Below, one piece after another: positions 53,225 through 61,968 of a DNA stretch of 64,000 nucleotides. Position 1 is the stretch's first letter, and each line of letters begins with the position of its first letter. The DNA is taken from NCBI GenBank assembly GCA_043228905.1, contig JBHGNT010000007.1, positions 20,832,001 to 20,896,000 of the forward strand. The letters are read 5' to 3'. The position numbers and the translations under genes were made by a program. The DNA is from Azolla caroliniana. Lineage: Eukaryota; Polypodiophyta. The notes under the pieces are model-generated. The model saw nothing but the letters and a program-made list of their open reading frames with translations, had not been told where the DNA came from and did no database searches.

Positions 53225-54819
53225 TCATCTAGTATTCATGATTCCCTCCATTTTCCTCATGCTCACCCTTCCTATACAACACAAGGCCTCCACAAATTCT
53301 CCCCACTTTAATTTTAACACTTCTATACCTATTTCTAGGGTTGGCAAGTTTTCAATAGTATTAGTGGTATTGTAGACACTACCCACCTCGTGTTGACTTG
53401 GAGATATGGTGGGGTTGTTATTTGGAGTGTAGGAGAAGGTGCCATCATCTCCATTGGAACGTCTGATATGCATGTTCACATTTTCCTTACCTGCACAATG
53501 AAGAATAAAATATAATGGCATTCTTGGAACTTTCTCAACGCTAGCTTAGTCTTTCTATTCTAGCTGAATGCAACAACTTTCTCAATGTTTTGATTCCATT
53601 AAATTCACAGAATGTACAATGATGGAATAACTACTTGTCAATAGTTTCTATGTCTTTCTGACAAGACACAATAGTGCAATGATGCAAATTTTGTCGCAAA
53701 TGATGTGTGAGAGATGATCATAGCTGAAATAAGGTGAGAAGTTCAATAGTGTTCACGTTTTTTTTCTTATCTATATTTTCGTAATTGTTCTTTTTTGTTT
53801 TCAGCTTTTGCTTTTGTTTTTTTGTAGAAATTTCTATTTCCCCACTATAGAGATATATAAAGAATACGTAAAAAGTAGCATTGAAACTATACAAATAGTC
53901 CTTGGATTCTACTTATTATCATTATAGTTGTGGGTTCCTGTTGGTGTGGAGAAACCCCACAATTCGCCCCCTCTATCTGAAGTGGGGGCACAACCAAGCC
54001 TTCTTCTTGTTCATAAGGTTGGAGCTTCTGTCTTGGGTAACACTTTAGACTATCGTATCGGAGCCATTCTCATCAACCTTGTCAATGTACATTTGCTTTG
54101 CTTTGAGCACATATCGAACCAAATGGTACCGTTGCATCAATGTGTTTAGACTTGGTATGTAAAGAAGAATTCTCACACCTTTGAATATCACAATGCACAT
54201 TATAGGGTTCTTTCACCAAGCCTAACTCATGTAGGAACATCTTCTAACAAACCATAACACCTATCTAGAAGCTTCTATGAGAGCAATATATGTCTATATG
54301 CCAGTATGCTTCTTATCTAAATAATAAGAGAAAAAGTAAGTTCATAATGACGTGGATTGATTTCTATCCCACTCTCCAATGTTTGAATAGGAGTATAGGA
54401 ATAGAATATATGGCCAATTTGTGTAGTATATAGGTTAGATTTGTTTTGGTTCCATTAAATTCACAGAATGTAAAATGATGCAAAGATGCAACAACTAGTT
54501 GACACAATGTTGTCTTCATGTGTCTGATATTTATTATTCTTCACGTGCATGTGGCCAAGTATTTACCATTGATCTTGTCCATTCTCTGCTGATATGATGG
54601 GGCTTTTATTTGGTGTAATGTGGAGGGCATAATTATGATCGTCGGGTTTCTCTAGATTAACATGGATCTTCACAATCTGTTTAACTACACAGAAAATATT
54701 GAGGATAATATATTAGTAATGCGCTCTTTTTTCCCAAACCCTAATGAAACCCTAAAGCACAAAGCATGCAGGCCTACTTTCTTTATGGAAAGCTTACTTG
54801 GACAAACAATATTCTCCAT
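53225..54819 (-). CDS. Two-exon antisense gene, copy 3 (unknown function)
   Basis: Exon 1 is 54819-54798 (ATG, 22 nt, followed by GTAAGC). Exon 2 is 53490-53225, after a pyrimidine-rich TTCATTGTGCAG acceptor. The join is phase 1 as in copy 1 and gives about 95 codons without a stop. The conserved core Thr-Ile-Ser-Pro-Ser-Gln and the Glu-Phe-Val-Glu-Ala-Leu-Cys tail are kept. There is a short internal deletion in the acidic middle relative to copies 1 and 2. The intron is longer (about 1.3 kb) because it contains a copia fragment. GAGAGA-rich DNA lies upstream of the ATG. Function is unknown. Confidence 0.45.
53930..54260 (-). pseudogene. Copia RNase H end in antisense-gene intron
   Basis: Minus-strand phrases like Lys-Ala-Lys-Gln-Met-Tyr-Ile-Asp-Lys-Val-Asp-Glu-Asn-Gly-Ser-Asp, and Lys-His-Ile-Asp in another frame, then a GAGGGGGCGAATTG polypurine-like tract (complement at 53957-53970). 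This is a small decayed copia 3' end. Confidence 0.5.
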
Positions 54820-55060
54820 TGTAGGTGTAGAGAGAGAGAGCTCCACAGAGAGAGACTAAGAGATAGAGAGAGATAACCCTGTTGGAGAGCCAATAAATGA
54901 TTAGTCACTTCTGTTAAGAACAATTCATATATATATATCTTTTTTATTGTGAAGAAGTGATTTGTGCAAATATGTGTGCACATTTTACTATGCAAGAACA
55001 AGAATCCCTATAATTGTTATGCAACATGCAATGCGATTGTAAAGAATCGGGTATGATTCT
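54261..55060. other. Intron remainder, exon-1 flank and AT-rich spacer
   Basis: The segment 54655-54835 matches 2618-2790 (around exon 1). At 54445-54500, TTCCATTAAATTCACAGAATGT repeats a phrase at 53590. GAGAGA runs lie at 54828-54874. No other gene is seen. Confidence 0.5.
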
Positions 55061-55436
55061 TGTGTAGCGGAAGAGATGTGTGTTATGTGTATGTGTGAGA
55101 GGAATTAGAGGAGAGATGAGAGAACACAAGATAGATAGAAAAAGGAATACTGAAGAAGAAGGTGTATATTCACAAGTAGAATATGAACTACCAAATGTAG
55201 CATTACAAGGAGTCACAACCGGCTTAGTATGAAGTATGAGGAGGGTGCTTTATATAGAGTCACCCACTCTCTCTCTTGGGGAATTTGAAGACTCATAGTC
55301 ATGGGGAATATGTAACTCATTAGTTATGTGTCATAGAATATGATTCTATGACACAGTTAATGTGTAGAGAGTCGTGGTGTGACTCTTGACCTTTCAGTAA
55401 TCACACGTTGTGCTATGTTGATCTTGATTCTCAACA
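55061..55436 (-). repeat. Copia C 3' LTR
   Basis: TGTGTAGCGGAAGAG...GATTCTCAACA, 376 bp. In sense it starts TGTTGAGAATC and has a TATATAAAG box near 55250. The adjacent polypurine complement is CGCCCCCTCAAG (55437-55448). Confidence 0.7.
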
Positions 55437-55448
55437 CGCCCCCTCAAG

Positions 55449-56627
55449 CTCAACTTGGGTTGTTTCCTTTTGATTGATGTCCGCTTTGGTTGGTATCCGG
55501 TTCGGACGATCTCCAGTGTCCGCTTTGGCTCGTACTCGGTTCGGACGGTATCCGGTTCTCGCTTGTACTCCCCCTCAAGCTTGGCAAGTCATGGATCGTC
55601 AATCCAAGGTCTGACATGAATTATTGAAGCTTGTCGACTCCTAAGGCTTTGGTGAAGATGTCGGTCGTCTGAAGATTCGTGTTGATGTGTTGAAGGTCGA
55701 CTTCTCCAGCATGTACGCGCTCTCGAATGAAGTGATAGTGCACTTCGATGTGCTTTGTGCGCGCGTGGAACACCGGGTTCCAAGCCAAATATATACTGCT
55801 CATATTGTCGCAATAAATGGGAGTCGGATCCTTGATGGGGATGCCCAGATCCTTCAAAATCCTCTTGAGCCATACGGCTTCACATGCAGCTATGATTGCG
55901 CCCCTATATTCGGCCTCCGTACTCGAAAGTGCGACAGTAGGCTACTTCTTACTATTCCAATATATTGCTCCACTACCAAGCAAGAAGACAAATCCGGAGG
56001 TCGATTGTCGATCAGCTTTGTAGCCTGCCCAGTCCGCGTCTATGTACCCTTTGAGTCGTATTGGTGTGGATGATGCGTAGAGAACGTCGTAATCCATTGT
56101 GCCGCTCACGTATCGTAATTCTCGCTTAGCGCAATCCAAGTGAATGTCGCGTGGTTTTTGCATGAATTGGTTGAGGAGTCCGACTGGTCGTGAGATAGAT
56201 GAGACTCCCGATCAGTTGACGACATTGGGTTGGCTCACACTCGTCTGTGCCGGAGTCAACATCTAGTTTGAGGTTTTGATCGAGAGGCGTAGTGACCGAT
56301 TTGCACTCAGTCATCCGGAACTTGTACAACAAGTTGAGAATGTAGTGTCGTTGAGAGATCATAATGCCGGCCGGAATCCGAATTACTTCGATGCCAAGGA
56401 AGTAATGGAGTTCCTTCATGTCTGTCATCTCGAATTTTCCGAAGAGGAGGGACTTGACCTTGTTGATGTCGACTAGACTTTCACCTCCAATGACCAAATC
56501 ATCCACGTATAGGATGATGACAATTAGGCTTCTAGAGTCGTGTCGTACGTAGAGTGAGTTGTCTGATTTCGACATTTGAAAGCCGATTTGATGAAGATAG
56601 TGCGTAATCTTCGAATGCCACGCATGT
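55449..56627 (-). pseudogene. Copia C RT C-terminal half and RNase H
   Basis: From the gypsy insertion at 56628 leftward: Leu-His-Gln-Ile-Gly-Phe, Ile-Leu-Tyr-Val-Asp-Asp-Leu-Val (active site intact), Phe-Leu-Gly-Ile-Glu-Val, Leu-Ile-Gly-Ser-Leu-Ile-Tyr. Then Asp-Ala-Asp-Trp-Ala-Gly, Ser-Thr-Glu-Ala-Glu-Tyr, Cys-Asp-Asn-Met-Ser-Ser and Thr-Lys-Ala-Leu-Gly. Only a few breaks (near 56190 and 55940) interrupt it. The 5' half should lie beyond the gypsy insertion, outside the window. Confidence 0.85.
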
Positions 56628-57254
56628 TGTCGTGTTGTTACGCTCACGCGTATGGAATATGGCGCAACCGTGGGGGCCCTAAAGCGAGGAGCGCGAGAGT
56701 GAACCGGAAGAGAGGTTCGCAGAAACACGGAGAGACAGAAACGAAAGAATCAATTCCAATAACAATATAGATTATAGAGCTTGCAATGTTACAACCGGCA
56801 AGCCGGTGACAAACTCCACACAAACGAACACGCGCGCTGAAGTACGTGGTGGAGCCTCTACCAAAAGCACGCGGGCTTTCACGTAGCAGAGGTAGCCAAC
56901 CTGACCCAAAATCCCTACAGAAACAGCAATGATGGTGGAGGAGAGAGCTCGGTTCCCAGTTTGACAACAGTTCGTCCTCACATAAACGTGCGATCCCCAC
57001 TCAGCCCTTTTTCTCTCCTTTTATAGCACAAGGAGAGAGAGACATTATAGACTGTTACATCACTTTTATTCTCTGTCCTAGCAGACAGAGATCCTCCTCG
57101 ATTCCCTACCTAAATGCATGCGTGCTACCTAGGATAATTATATCATCTGCTTGTTCTTAACTATATGCATACATCAAAACATGTGCTCGTTTGTAAGGGC
57201 CAGTTTACGCACACTATCCACCGATTCCTCCTAGGGACGGTTTTCTCCACGACA
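56628..57254 (-). repeat. 3' LTR of the gypsy pol element
   Basis: 627 bp, TGTCGTGTTGTTACGC...TTTTCTCCACGACA on the plus strand. Its left edge cuts copia C at a conserved RT position, which fixes the boundary well. A TTTTATAGC box (TATA complement) lies near 57018. Confidence 0.82.
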
Positions 57255-57291
57255 TCCGCCCCCACCTAACCGCGCATCCTCCGGTATGCGC
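57255..57291 (-). promoter_or_regulatory. Polypurine tract and hairpin of the gypsy element
   Basis: GGTGGGGGCGGA in sense abuts the LTR. 17 nt from the LTR, GCGCAT pairs with ATGCGC around the loop ACCGGAGG (57272-57291). Confidence 0.7.
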
Positions 57292-57327
57292 AAGAATAGA
57301 CTTCTGTCAGAGAAGACCGGCCTGCGA

Positions 57328-58512
57328 TTATCTTTCGCTCTCCAGTTCGCCACCTGCTCCGAACCGGTCATCGTCGCCATCCATGCTCTCTGGGTCCGGT
57401 TCATCCTCGTGCCGCTTCTTGAATGCTTTGATCCTCTTCCCGGCCACCGGCACAGTTATTCTTGTTCCATCGAGCTCCGCGAGGTGGTAGGTGCCATTGT
57501 CGTTGGCACTTGTCACTGTGTAAGGCCCAAACCACCTCCTCACAAACTTCTGCATTGCCTTGTGCTGGTTGTCGAGGCTATTGTCGTAGACCAAAACCCA
57601 GTCGCCTTCCTCAAATTTTCTTGGTCGTAGTCGGTGAGTCCGGTCGAATCGCCCCTTGTTCTTTGTCCTCGTTGCACGCAGCTTCACCGTTGCTCATTCC
57701 ACGTCCTCCGGTCTCCACTCGAGTTGTCAGATTCGTGCCGCTAACAGTTCCTCCCGGCTCATCTCATCTCTCCAGTCCATGGCGGCCCACAAGGAGATCA
57801 TTCGCTCCATCGGCATGATCGACTTCTATCCGTACATCAGCTCTGCCGGCATGAACCCGGTTACCGAACTGTGCGTAGTTCGGTCTACCCACAATGCGTA
57901 GGGTAGGAGTCGCGGCCAATTCCCGACTTGGCCTGCGCAGGCCCGTACCAACGTCTTTACGATCAGCCTGTGTCTGCGTTCCACCTTCCCATTTGCCTCT
58001 GCATTGTATGCCGTAGTGAGCGAGAATTTAACCCCTAACCGTTCAAGCAGCTCTTTAGCCTCTTGTGCATCCAACTCTCCACCGTCTACTACGATCTTCC
58101 CTACGCACTCGTACCGACATACCACCTCCTCGATTAGGAACCTGCACACGGCCGCGGTCGTTTTGTTTGGTAATGCTCAGCCCTCCACCTGGTTCGTCAG
58201 ATCCTCTCATGCCAGCACCAAGTATCGCATCTGCCCTACCCGCATCGGCATCGTCACCCGATCCACCTTCCACTAGAAGTGGACGATCGGCGAGTAAGTC
58301 GGGTGCAACTCGTCCCGATGTCGAACTATGGAATGCATCTGACAACTGTCGCAAGTCGTTACGAACCGATGTATGTCCCGGTATAGTCCCGGCCATCTGT
58401 ACTTCTCCTTCAGCTTTTCGAACGTGGCCCATGTCCCCCGGTGCCCAGCCCAAGGGCTCTCGTGGTAAGCCGTCAACAACGCTTCCTGCTCCTCCTTCCT
58501 CGCCACCACCAA
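57328..58512 (-). pseudogene. Gypsy integrase
   Basis: HHCC finger at 58512-58330 (His-Glu-Ser-Pro-Trp-Ala-Gly-His, Cys-Asp-Ser-Cys). The core has an Asp-Asp-Leu-Thr-Asn segment near 58190. It then reads Val-Val-Asp-Gly-Gly-Glu-Leu and Glu-Ala-Asn-Gly-Lys-Val-Glu-Arg in 58149-57826, giving all three acidic residues. The GPY/F module Trp-Phe-Gly-Pro-Tyr-Thr-Val...Asn-Gly-Thr-Tyr is in 57687-57328. Sequence is good but split over frames (breaks near 58270, 57820 and 57690), so it is recently inactivated or the track shows real indels. Confidence 0.85.
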
Positions 58513-58527
58513 GAGCGGGACGTCATC

Positions 58528-59003
58528 TCACTTCTTCGGGTGCTTCCATATGCTCCCGTCCAGTAGGAAGAGTCGGTATGCTTTCTTCCGGATCCGGTTA
58601 GCCTCTTCCCTTGTCCACGTCGCTCCCGACGTCATCATCTTCAGGAACCCACCAATCTGGAGCCACTCCCCGTCGTACTTGCTCTCGTTGAACTCGTTAA
58701 GCACCGGAGTGCTCCCAGCCCTTGAAGAAGCCTTCACCAACTTCTTCATTCTCCGAAACCATCCCGTCTTCGTCGTCGAACTGTGCTCTTGAAAGCATAT
58801 CGGCCATGGTGTTGTCTTTACCGGAGATGTGTCGTATCTCTGGATTTAGAGACTTGATGTATGCGATCCACCTGAGCATTGCCAGGTCCGAAGTCGCGCA
58901 TCTTGAAACCATACCGAGAATCGGTAGGCAGTCCGTCTCGATTATCACTTCCGTCCCGATTAGATAGTCCTTGTCGGCCTTGACTGCCGAAACGACACCC
59001 CAC
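58528..59003 (-). pseudogene. Gypsy RNase H and connection
   Basis: Ile-Glu-Thr-Asp-Cys-Leu-Pro-Ile, Trp-Ile-Ala-Tyr-Ile-Lys and His-Ile-Ser-Gly-Lys-Asp-Asn-Thr-Met-Ala-Asp-Met-Leu-Ser-Arg-Ala mark RNase H in 58948-58697. The linker to integrase is in 58749-58528. The frame change between them is within about 50 bp. Confidence 0.82.
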
Positions 59004-59029
59004 AGTTCACGCTTGACTTGGGCGTATCC

Positions 59030-60385
59030 TCATTGTCGCTCGCTCAATACCTTCGCCCCGAACTGGATCAGGAACCTCGTGCCGACTTCATCCTCCTGGT
59101 TGACCACCCATCCTATCCTTGTTGGGCTCGTGTCTACCGTAACGTAAATTGAGACGTTCTTGCCGTAAACCGCTTTTCGGAGTGCCGATGCCGCGGCAAG
59201 CACTTCTTTCATTTTCCCGACCGACTCCGCATGCTCCCTGCTCCACTCGAACTTGCGTCCTTTCTTCAACAACCCGTAGAGCGGCTCTGCGATATGGGCA
59301 TAATGTGGGATCCAAATGTGGTAGAATGCGCAAGCTCCCAAGAACCTCCGGACTTCTCTAACCGACCTGCAGTCTTCCTTCATCACGAAGATGGCTTCTA
59401 CCTTAGCCGGGGATGGTTTCCGGCCATAAGGCCCGCATAGGTGTCCAATGACCATGATTTCCGATTGTCCGAAAGCGGACTTCTCCCCGGAGAAGGTGAG
59501 TCGCGCCCCTTCGAGCTTCTGTAGCACCTTTTCGCAGTCTTTGATGTGGTCCGAGACGAATCTCCGACACCCGTCCGGTCCGACCATTTCGTCCTTACCT
59601 TCCACCGGACATCCCTTGATCGGAATGTCATCCAAAAATGGCATGGTGATGTTCGGGATGCAATCCCTTAGCACCTTATTCATCGCGTTCACCATGTGGG
59701 CTACCGAGTTTGTCGTCCCTCCTTGTGGAAGAGTACACATCTGCACTAGGCTGAGAGGAGTCTGCATCGTCGTAATATCCCTGCTCTCTACGGCTAGTTG
59801 GAATTGGTCGTACCCCGAGTATAGATCTCTGACCGAGTAAATTGACCTTCCGGCGAAGGCCTCCGCGAACTCATCAATGGTCATCCCGATCCCTGCGTTC
59901 CAAATGGTCACCTTGTTAACCGGCTGCAGGTCCTGAATAAAGCGCAACGTGTCATTCTTCTTAGGCACGGTGAACCACCGGTTCGAGTACGGGGCACTCG
60001 ACGGTTCGAGGATGCCCATCTCCACATTTTCCTTCATCAACTCCATCAGCTTCGGGATGTGAGCTCTGGGTACTGGAATTGGTTTGAGATTCCACGGCAC
60101 ATGCGGTACCGTAAAAATAACCATCGGCTCAACGACCGTCGGGTCAACGCACCCGATTTCTTCCAGCAAGAATGCAAAAGCCTTCCCATGCCTCCCGAGC
60201 ATTCTCCGAAACCGTTCTTCCTCCACCGGCAGTAGAAAGCCACCCCCACCAAGCTTGAGCTCCTGTAGCGTTGAGTTAGTGAACCGATGTCCTATTCCGG
60301 CCGGATCCCGTAGACGTAGGTCCAACGCGACCCCTTTCATCCGTAACCCGTTGCCCTCCGACAAGGGTGTCGCGACTGGCCTCAC
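59030..60385 (-). CDS. Gypsy reverse transcriptase domain (partial pol ORF)
   Basis: About 451 open codons. Fingers: Val-Pro-Lys-Lys-Asn-Asp-Thr-Leu-Arg-Phe-Ile-Gln-Asp-Leu-Gln-Pro-Val-Asn. Palm: Asp-Leu-Tyr-Ser-Gly-Tyr-Asp-Gln-Phe, Leu-Pro-Gln-Gly and Phe-Leu-Asp-Asp in place of the usual Tyr-Ile/Val-Asp-Asp. Then Phe-Leu-Gly-Ala-Cys-Ala-Phe-Tyr and the start of RNase H. The catalytic Asp pair is intact. There is no AUG at the start (GTG); in vivo this would be part of a longer polyprotein, and a TGA lies five codons upstream. The stop at 59030 separates it from the rest of RNase H. Confidence 0.87.
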   Translation of the reverse strand: MRPVATPLSEGNGLRMKGVALDLRLRDPAGIGHRFTNSTLQELKLGGGGFLLPVEEERFRRMLGRHGKAFAFLLEEIGCVDPTVVEPMVIFTVPHVPWNLKPIPVPRAHIPKLMELMKENVEMGILEPSSAPYSNRWFTVPKKNDTLRFIQDLQPVNKVTIWNAGIGMTIDEFAEAFAGRSIYSVRDLYSGYDQFQLAVESRDITTMQTPLSLVQMCTLPQGGTTNSVAHMVNAMNKVLRDCIPNITMPFLDDIPIKGCPVEGKDEMVGPDGCRRFVSDHIKDCEKVLQKLEGARLTFSGEKSAFGQSEIMVIGHLCGPYGRKPSPAKVEAIFVMKEDCRSVREVRRFLGACAFYHIWIPHYAHIAEPLYGLLKKGRKFEWSREHAESVGKMKEVLAAASALRKAVYGKNVSIYVTVDTSPTRIGWVVNQEDEVGTRFLIQFGAKVLSERQ

Positions 60386-60446
60386 CTTCCGATGTCATGA
60401 AGATTTTCGTCCATAGGCGGAAACCGGGGTGGAATAGGCAAATCGG

Positions 60447-60911
60447 TGGTGTGCACCATGTGCACATGTATACTAGGAAATGGTGTATAGAAATAAGAGG
60501 GGAAATTCTATCCCACATTGTAAGGTCCCTCCCTCCTTGGGCTATAAAAGGAAGGGAGGGGTCACTTTTGAGGGGTTGCCTATTTTGAGGGAGAGAGGCA
60601 TACCACTTAGGTCGAGGGTTTCCTATTCAGTTTTAGGGTTTCGGTTAGGGTTTTCTTCTTGGGTTTTCCTTTAGGGTTTTTCTCATAGTCGTTGGTGCGG
60701 CCATGGCGGCCACCATTGTAAAGCATTTATGTTTCCTTAAGCTAACTTGTTGAGCATCTTGCCCCATCTATTCTATGTTATTGTCTTATTCTTTCTCACC
60801 TCCTCTTGAGCTAAGTTTCCATTTTGTGTCTTATTCTTTCTCCTCTACTCCTTAGTCCAAGACCCCCGTGGTCCCACCCCCTTCCACACGAACGCGCGTA
60901 ACAACGCGACA
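60447..60911 (+). repeat. 5' LTR of gag-only element 3 (start uncertain)
   Basis: Ends GCGTAACAACGCGACA, four bases before the PBS. It contains a GCTATAAAAGG promoter box at about 60541-60551 and a TAGTCCAAGACCCCC...GGTCCCACCCCC segment shared with the LTR end at 41050-41080. The start is placed at TGGTGTGCACC, which also forms a terminal hairpin. Nothing here matches the LTR start seen at 63947. Confidence 0.5.
60541..60551 (+). promoter_or_regulatory. TATA box in LTR
   Basis: CTATAAAAGG within the 5' LTR, followed about 30 bp later by GTCACTTTTGAGG. It is the best Pol II core promoter match in the window. Confidence 0.65.
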
Positions 60912-60915
60912 TCTT

Positions 60916-60931
60916 TGGTGAACCCGACGTG
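60916..60931 (+). promoter_or_regulatory. PBS, gag-only element 3
   Basis: TGGTGAACCCGACGTG, four nt after the LTR, as in elements 1 and 2. Confidence 0.8.
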
Positions 60932-60948
60932 AAGGGCGGCAAGGGAGC

Positions 60949-61968
60949 ATGGAGATGGAAGAAGACTTCGACTTCGAGGAGATGATGGCAAAGATCGTAA
61001 TGGATGCGCGATGGAAAAAGGCGAGGCGAGATGCGGCTCAACAAGCCATCGAGAGGGTGGTCGATCGAGTCGGCCGATTCAACGGGGACGATGTCCCGAG
61101 GTTCTTGGAAGCATACGATGCCAAGATGACGGAGTGGGGCATGGACGAAGCGATGCGGCTAGAGTATTTTCCTCGAGTGGCAGTCGCATCGGTGCACAAG
61201 GAGGTTAAGGAGCTACGAGAAGCTCACGAGTCATGGGTGTCCTTGGAGGGAGCCCTATTGGAAGCATACGGATACGCGAAACCGGAGTGGGTATGCCGGC
61301 AACCCGATGGGGAGCGGTCGGCAACAACGTGGCCCACGAACGACGGAGAAGAGAGAGCGGCGAGTGAGTACGCACTACCACTGGAAGAGAGCTCAACGCA
61401 AAACAGTTCGGAGGAGCTCGACCTAGAAGCGCTAATACGGGAGGCATGCGAGCTTGTGAAGGGGAAAATCGAACCCGAAGAAGGGCTTATTATGGAGTCG
61501 GGCCGGAGGCGATCGGAGGATACGGAGGAAGAAGCCTCCTTAAGCGTAGAAGATGGGGCCTATACGGAGGTCAGAAGAGCGTACGACAGAGCCATGGGAG
61601 AGGGTGCGGAGCAAGCGACCCTCTTGCCTTGCGGTGAAGGGATGGCCATGGAGGCCGGTAACTACGGATTCGGGACATGGCAGCCCGAAGCATCGAGTGG
61701 GGAGGAGACAAGTGGCGGTGCCGGGTTCTTACCCACACCGGTTCTAGAGACTCCGGCATCCGGCCCGAGAGCCGGTGTGAGGCCTAGAGTGATGAATGGT
61801 GGCGGCGGCAAGTATAATCGAGGCTTGCGCGATCGGAGGTGGGGTAGCCACGGACAACGACTTCCGGACGAAGGCGGCTACGGACACAACGAGCGGTGGT
61901 GTTGGGTCCTTACCCACACCGGTCCTAGAGGCTCCGGCGGTCGGCCCGAGTGCCAGCGTGAGTCCTAG
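60949..61968 (+). CDS. Gag of gag-only element 3, N-terminal frame
   Basis: ATG at 60949, 339 codons. Gly-Arg-Phe-Asn-Gly-Asp-Asp-Val-Pro-Arg-Phe-Leu, Trp-Gly-Met-Asp-Glu-Ala and Ser-Trp-Val-Ser-Leu-Glu-Gly-Ala-Leu mark the N-terminal capsid half of Ty3-type gag. The second capsid half found in element 2 is absent. An acidic region follows, then Pro-Thr-Pro-Val-Leu-Glu-Thr-Pro-Ala and a Gly-Gly-Gly-Gly-Lys box at about 61800. Homology to element 2 then passes to the +1 frame (61796 onward), so the last 55 codons here are probably off-frame. Confidence 0.7.
   Translation: MEMEEDFDFEEMMAKIVMDARWKKARRDAAQQAIERVVDRVGRFNGDDVPRFLEAYDAKMTEWGMDEAMRLEYFPRVAVASVHKEVKELREAHESWVSLEGALLEAYGYAKPEWVCRQPDGERSATTWPTNDGEERAASEYALPLEESSTQNSSEELDLEALIREACELVKGKIEPEEGLIMESGRRRSEDTEEEASLSVEDGAYTEVRRAYDRAMGEGAEQATLLPCGEGMAMEAGNYGFGTWQPEASSGEETSGGAGFLPTPVLETPASGPRAGVRPRVMNGGGGKYNRGLRDRRWGSHGQRLPDEGGYGHNERWCWVLTHTGPRGSGGRPECQRES

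Larger units (their letters stand above)
56628..60386 (-). mobile_element. Ty3/gypsy pol element, candidate partner of gag-only elements
   Basis: 3' LTR 56628-57254, polypurine tract, hairpin, integrase, RNase H and RT, inserted in copia C. LTR ends are TGTCG...CGACA, as in the gag-only elements, and the PPT-side sequence is shared with element 1. The frame upstream of RT meets a TGA at about 60395 and then LTR-type sequence of element 3; gag and protease are not in the window. Confidence 0.82.

Noticed and set aside
54783-55001. 72-codon minus ORF over antisense exon 1
   Set aside because: It is in a different frame from the exon-1 ATG and runs through GAGAGA repeats.
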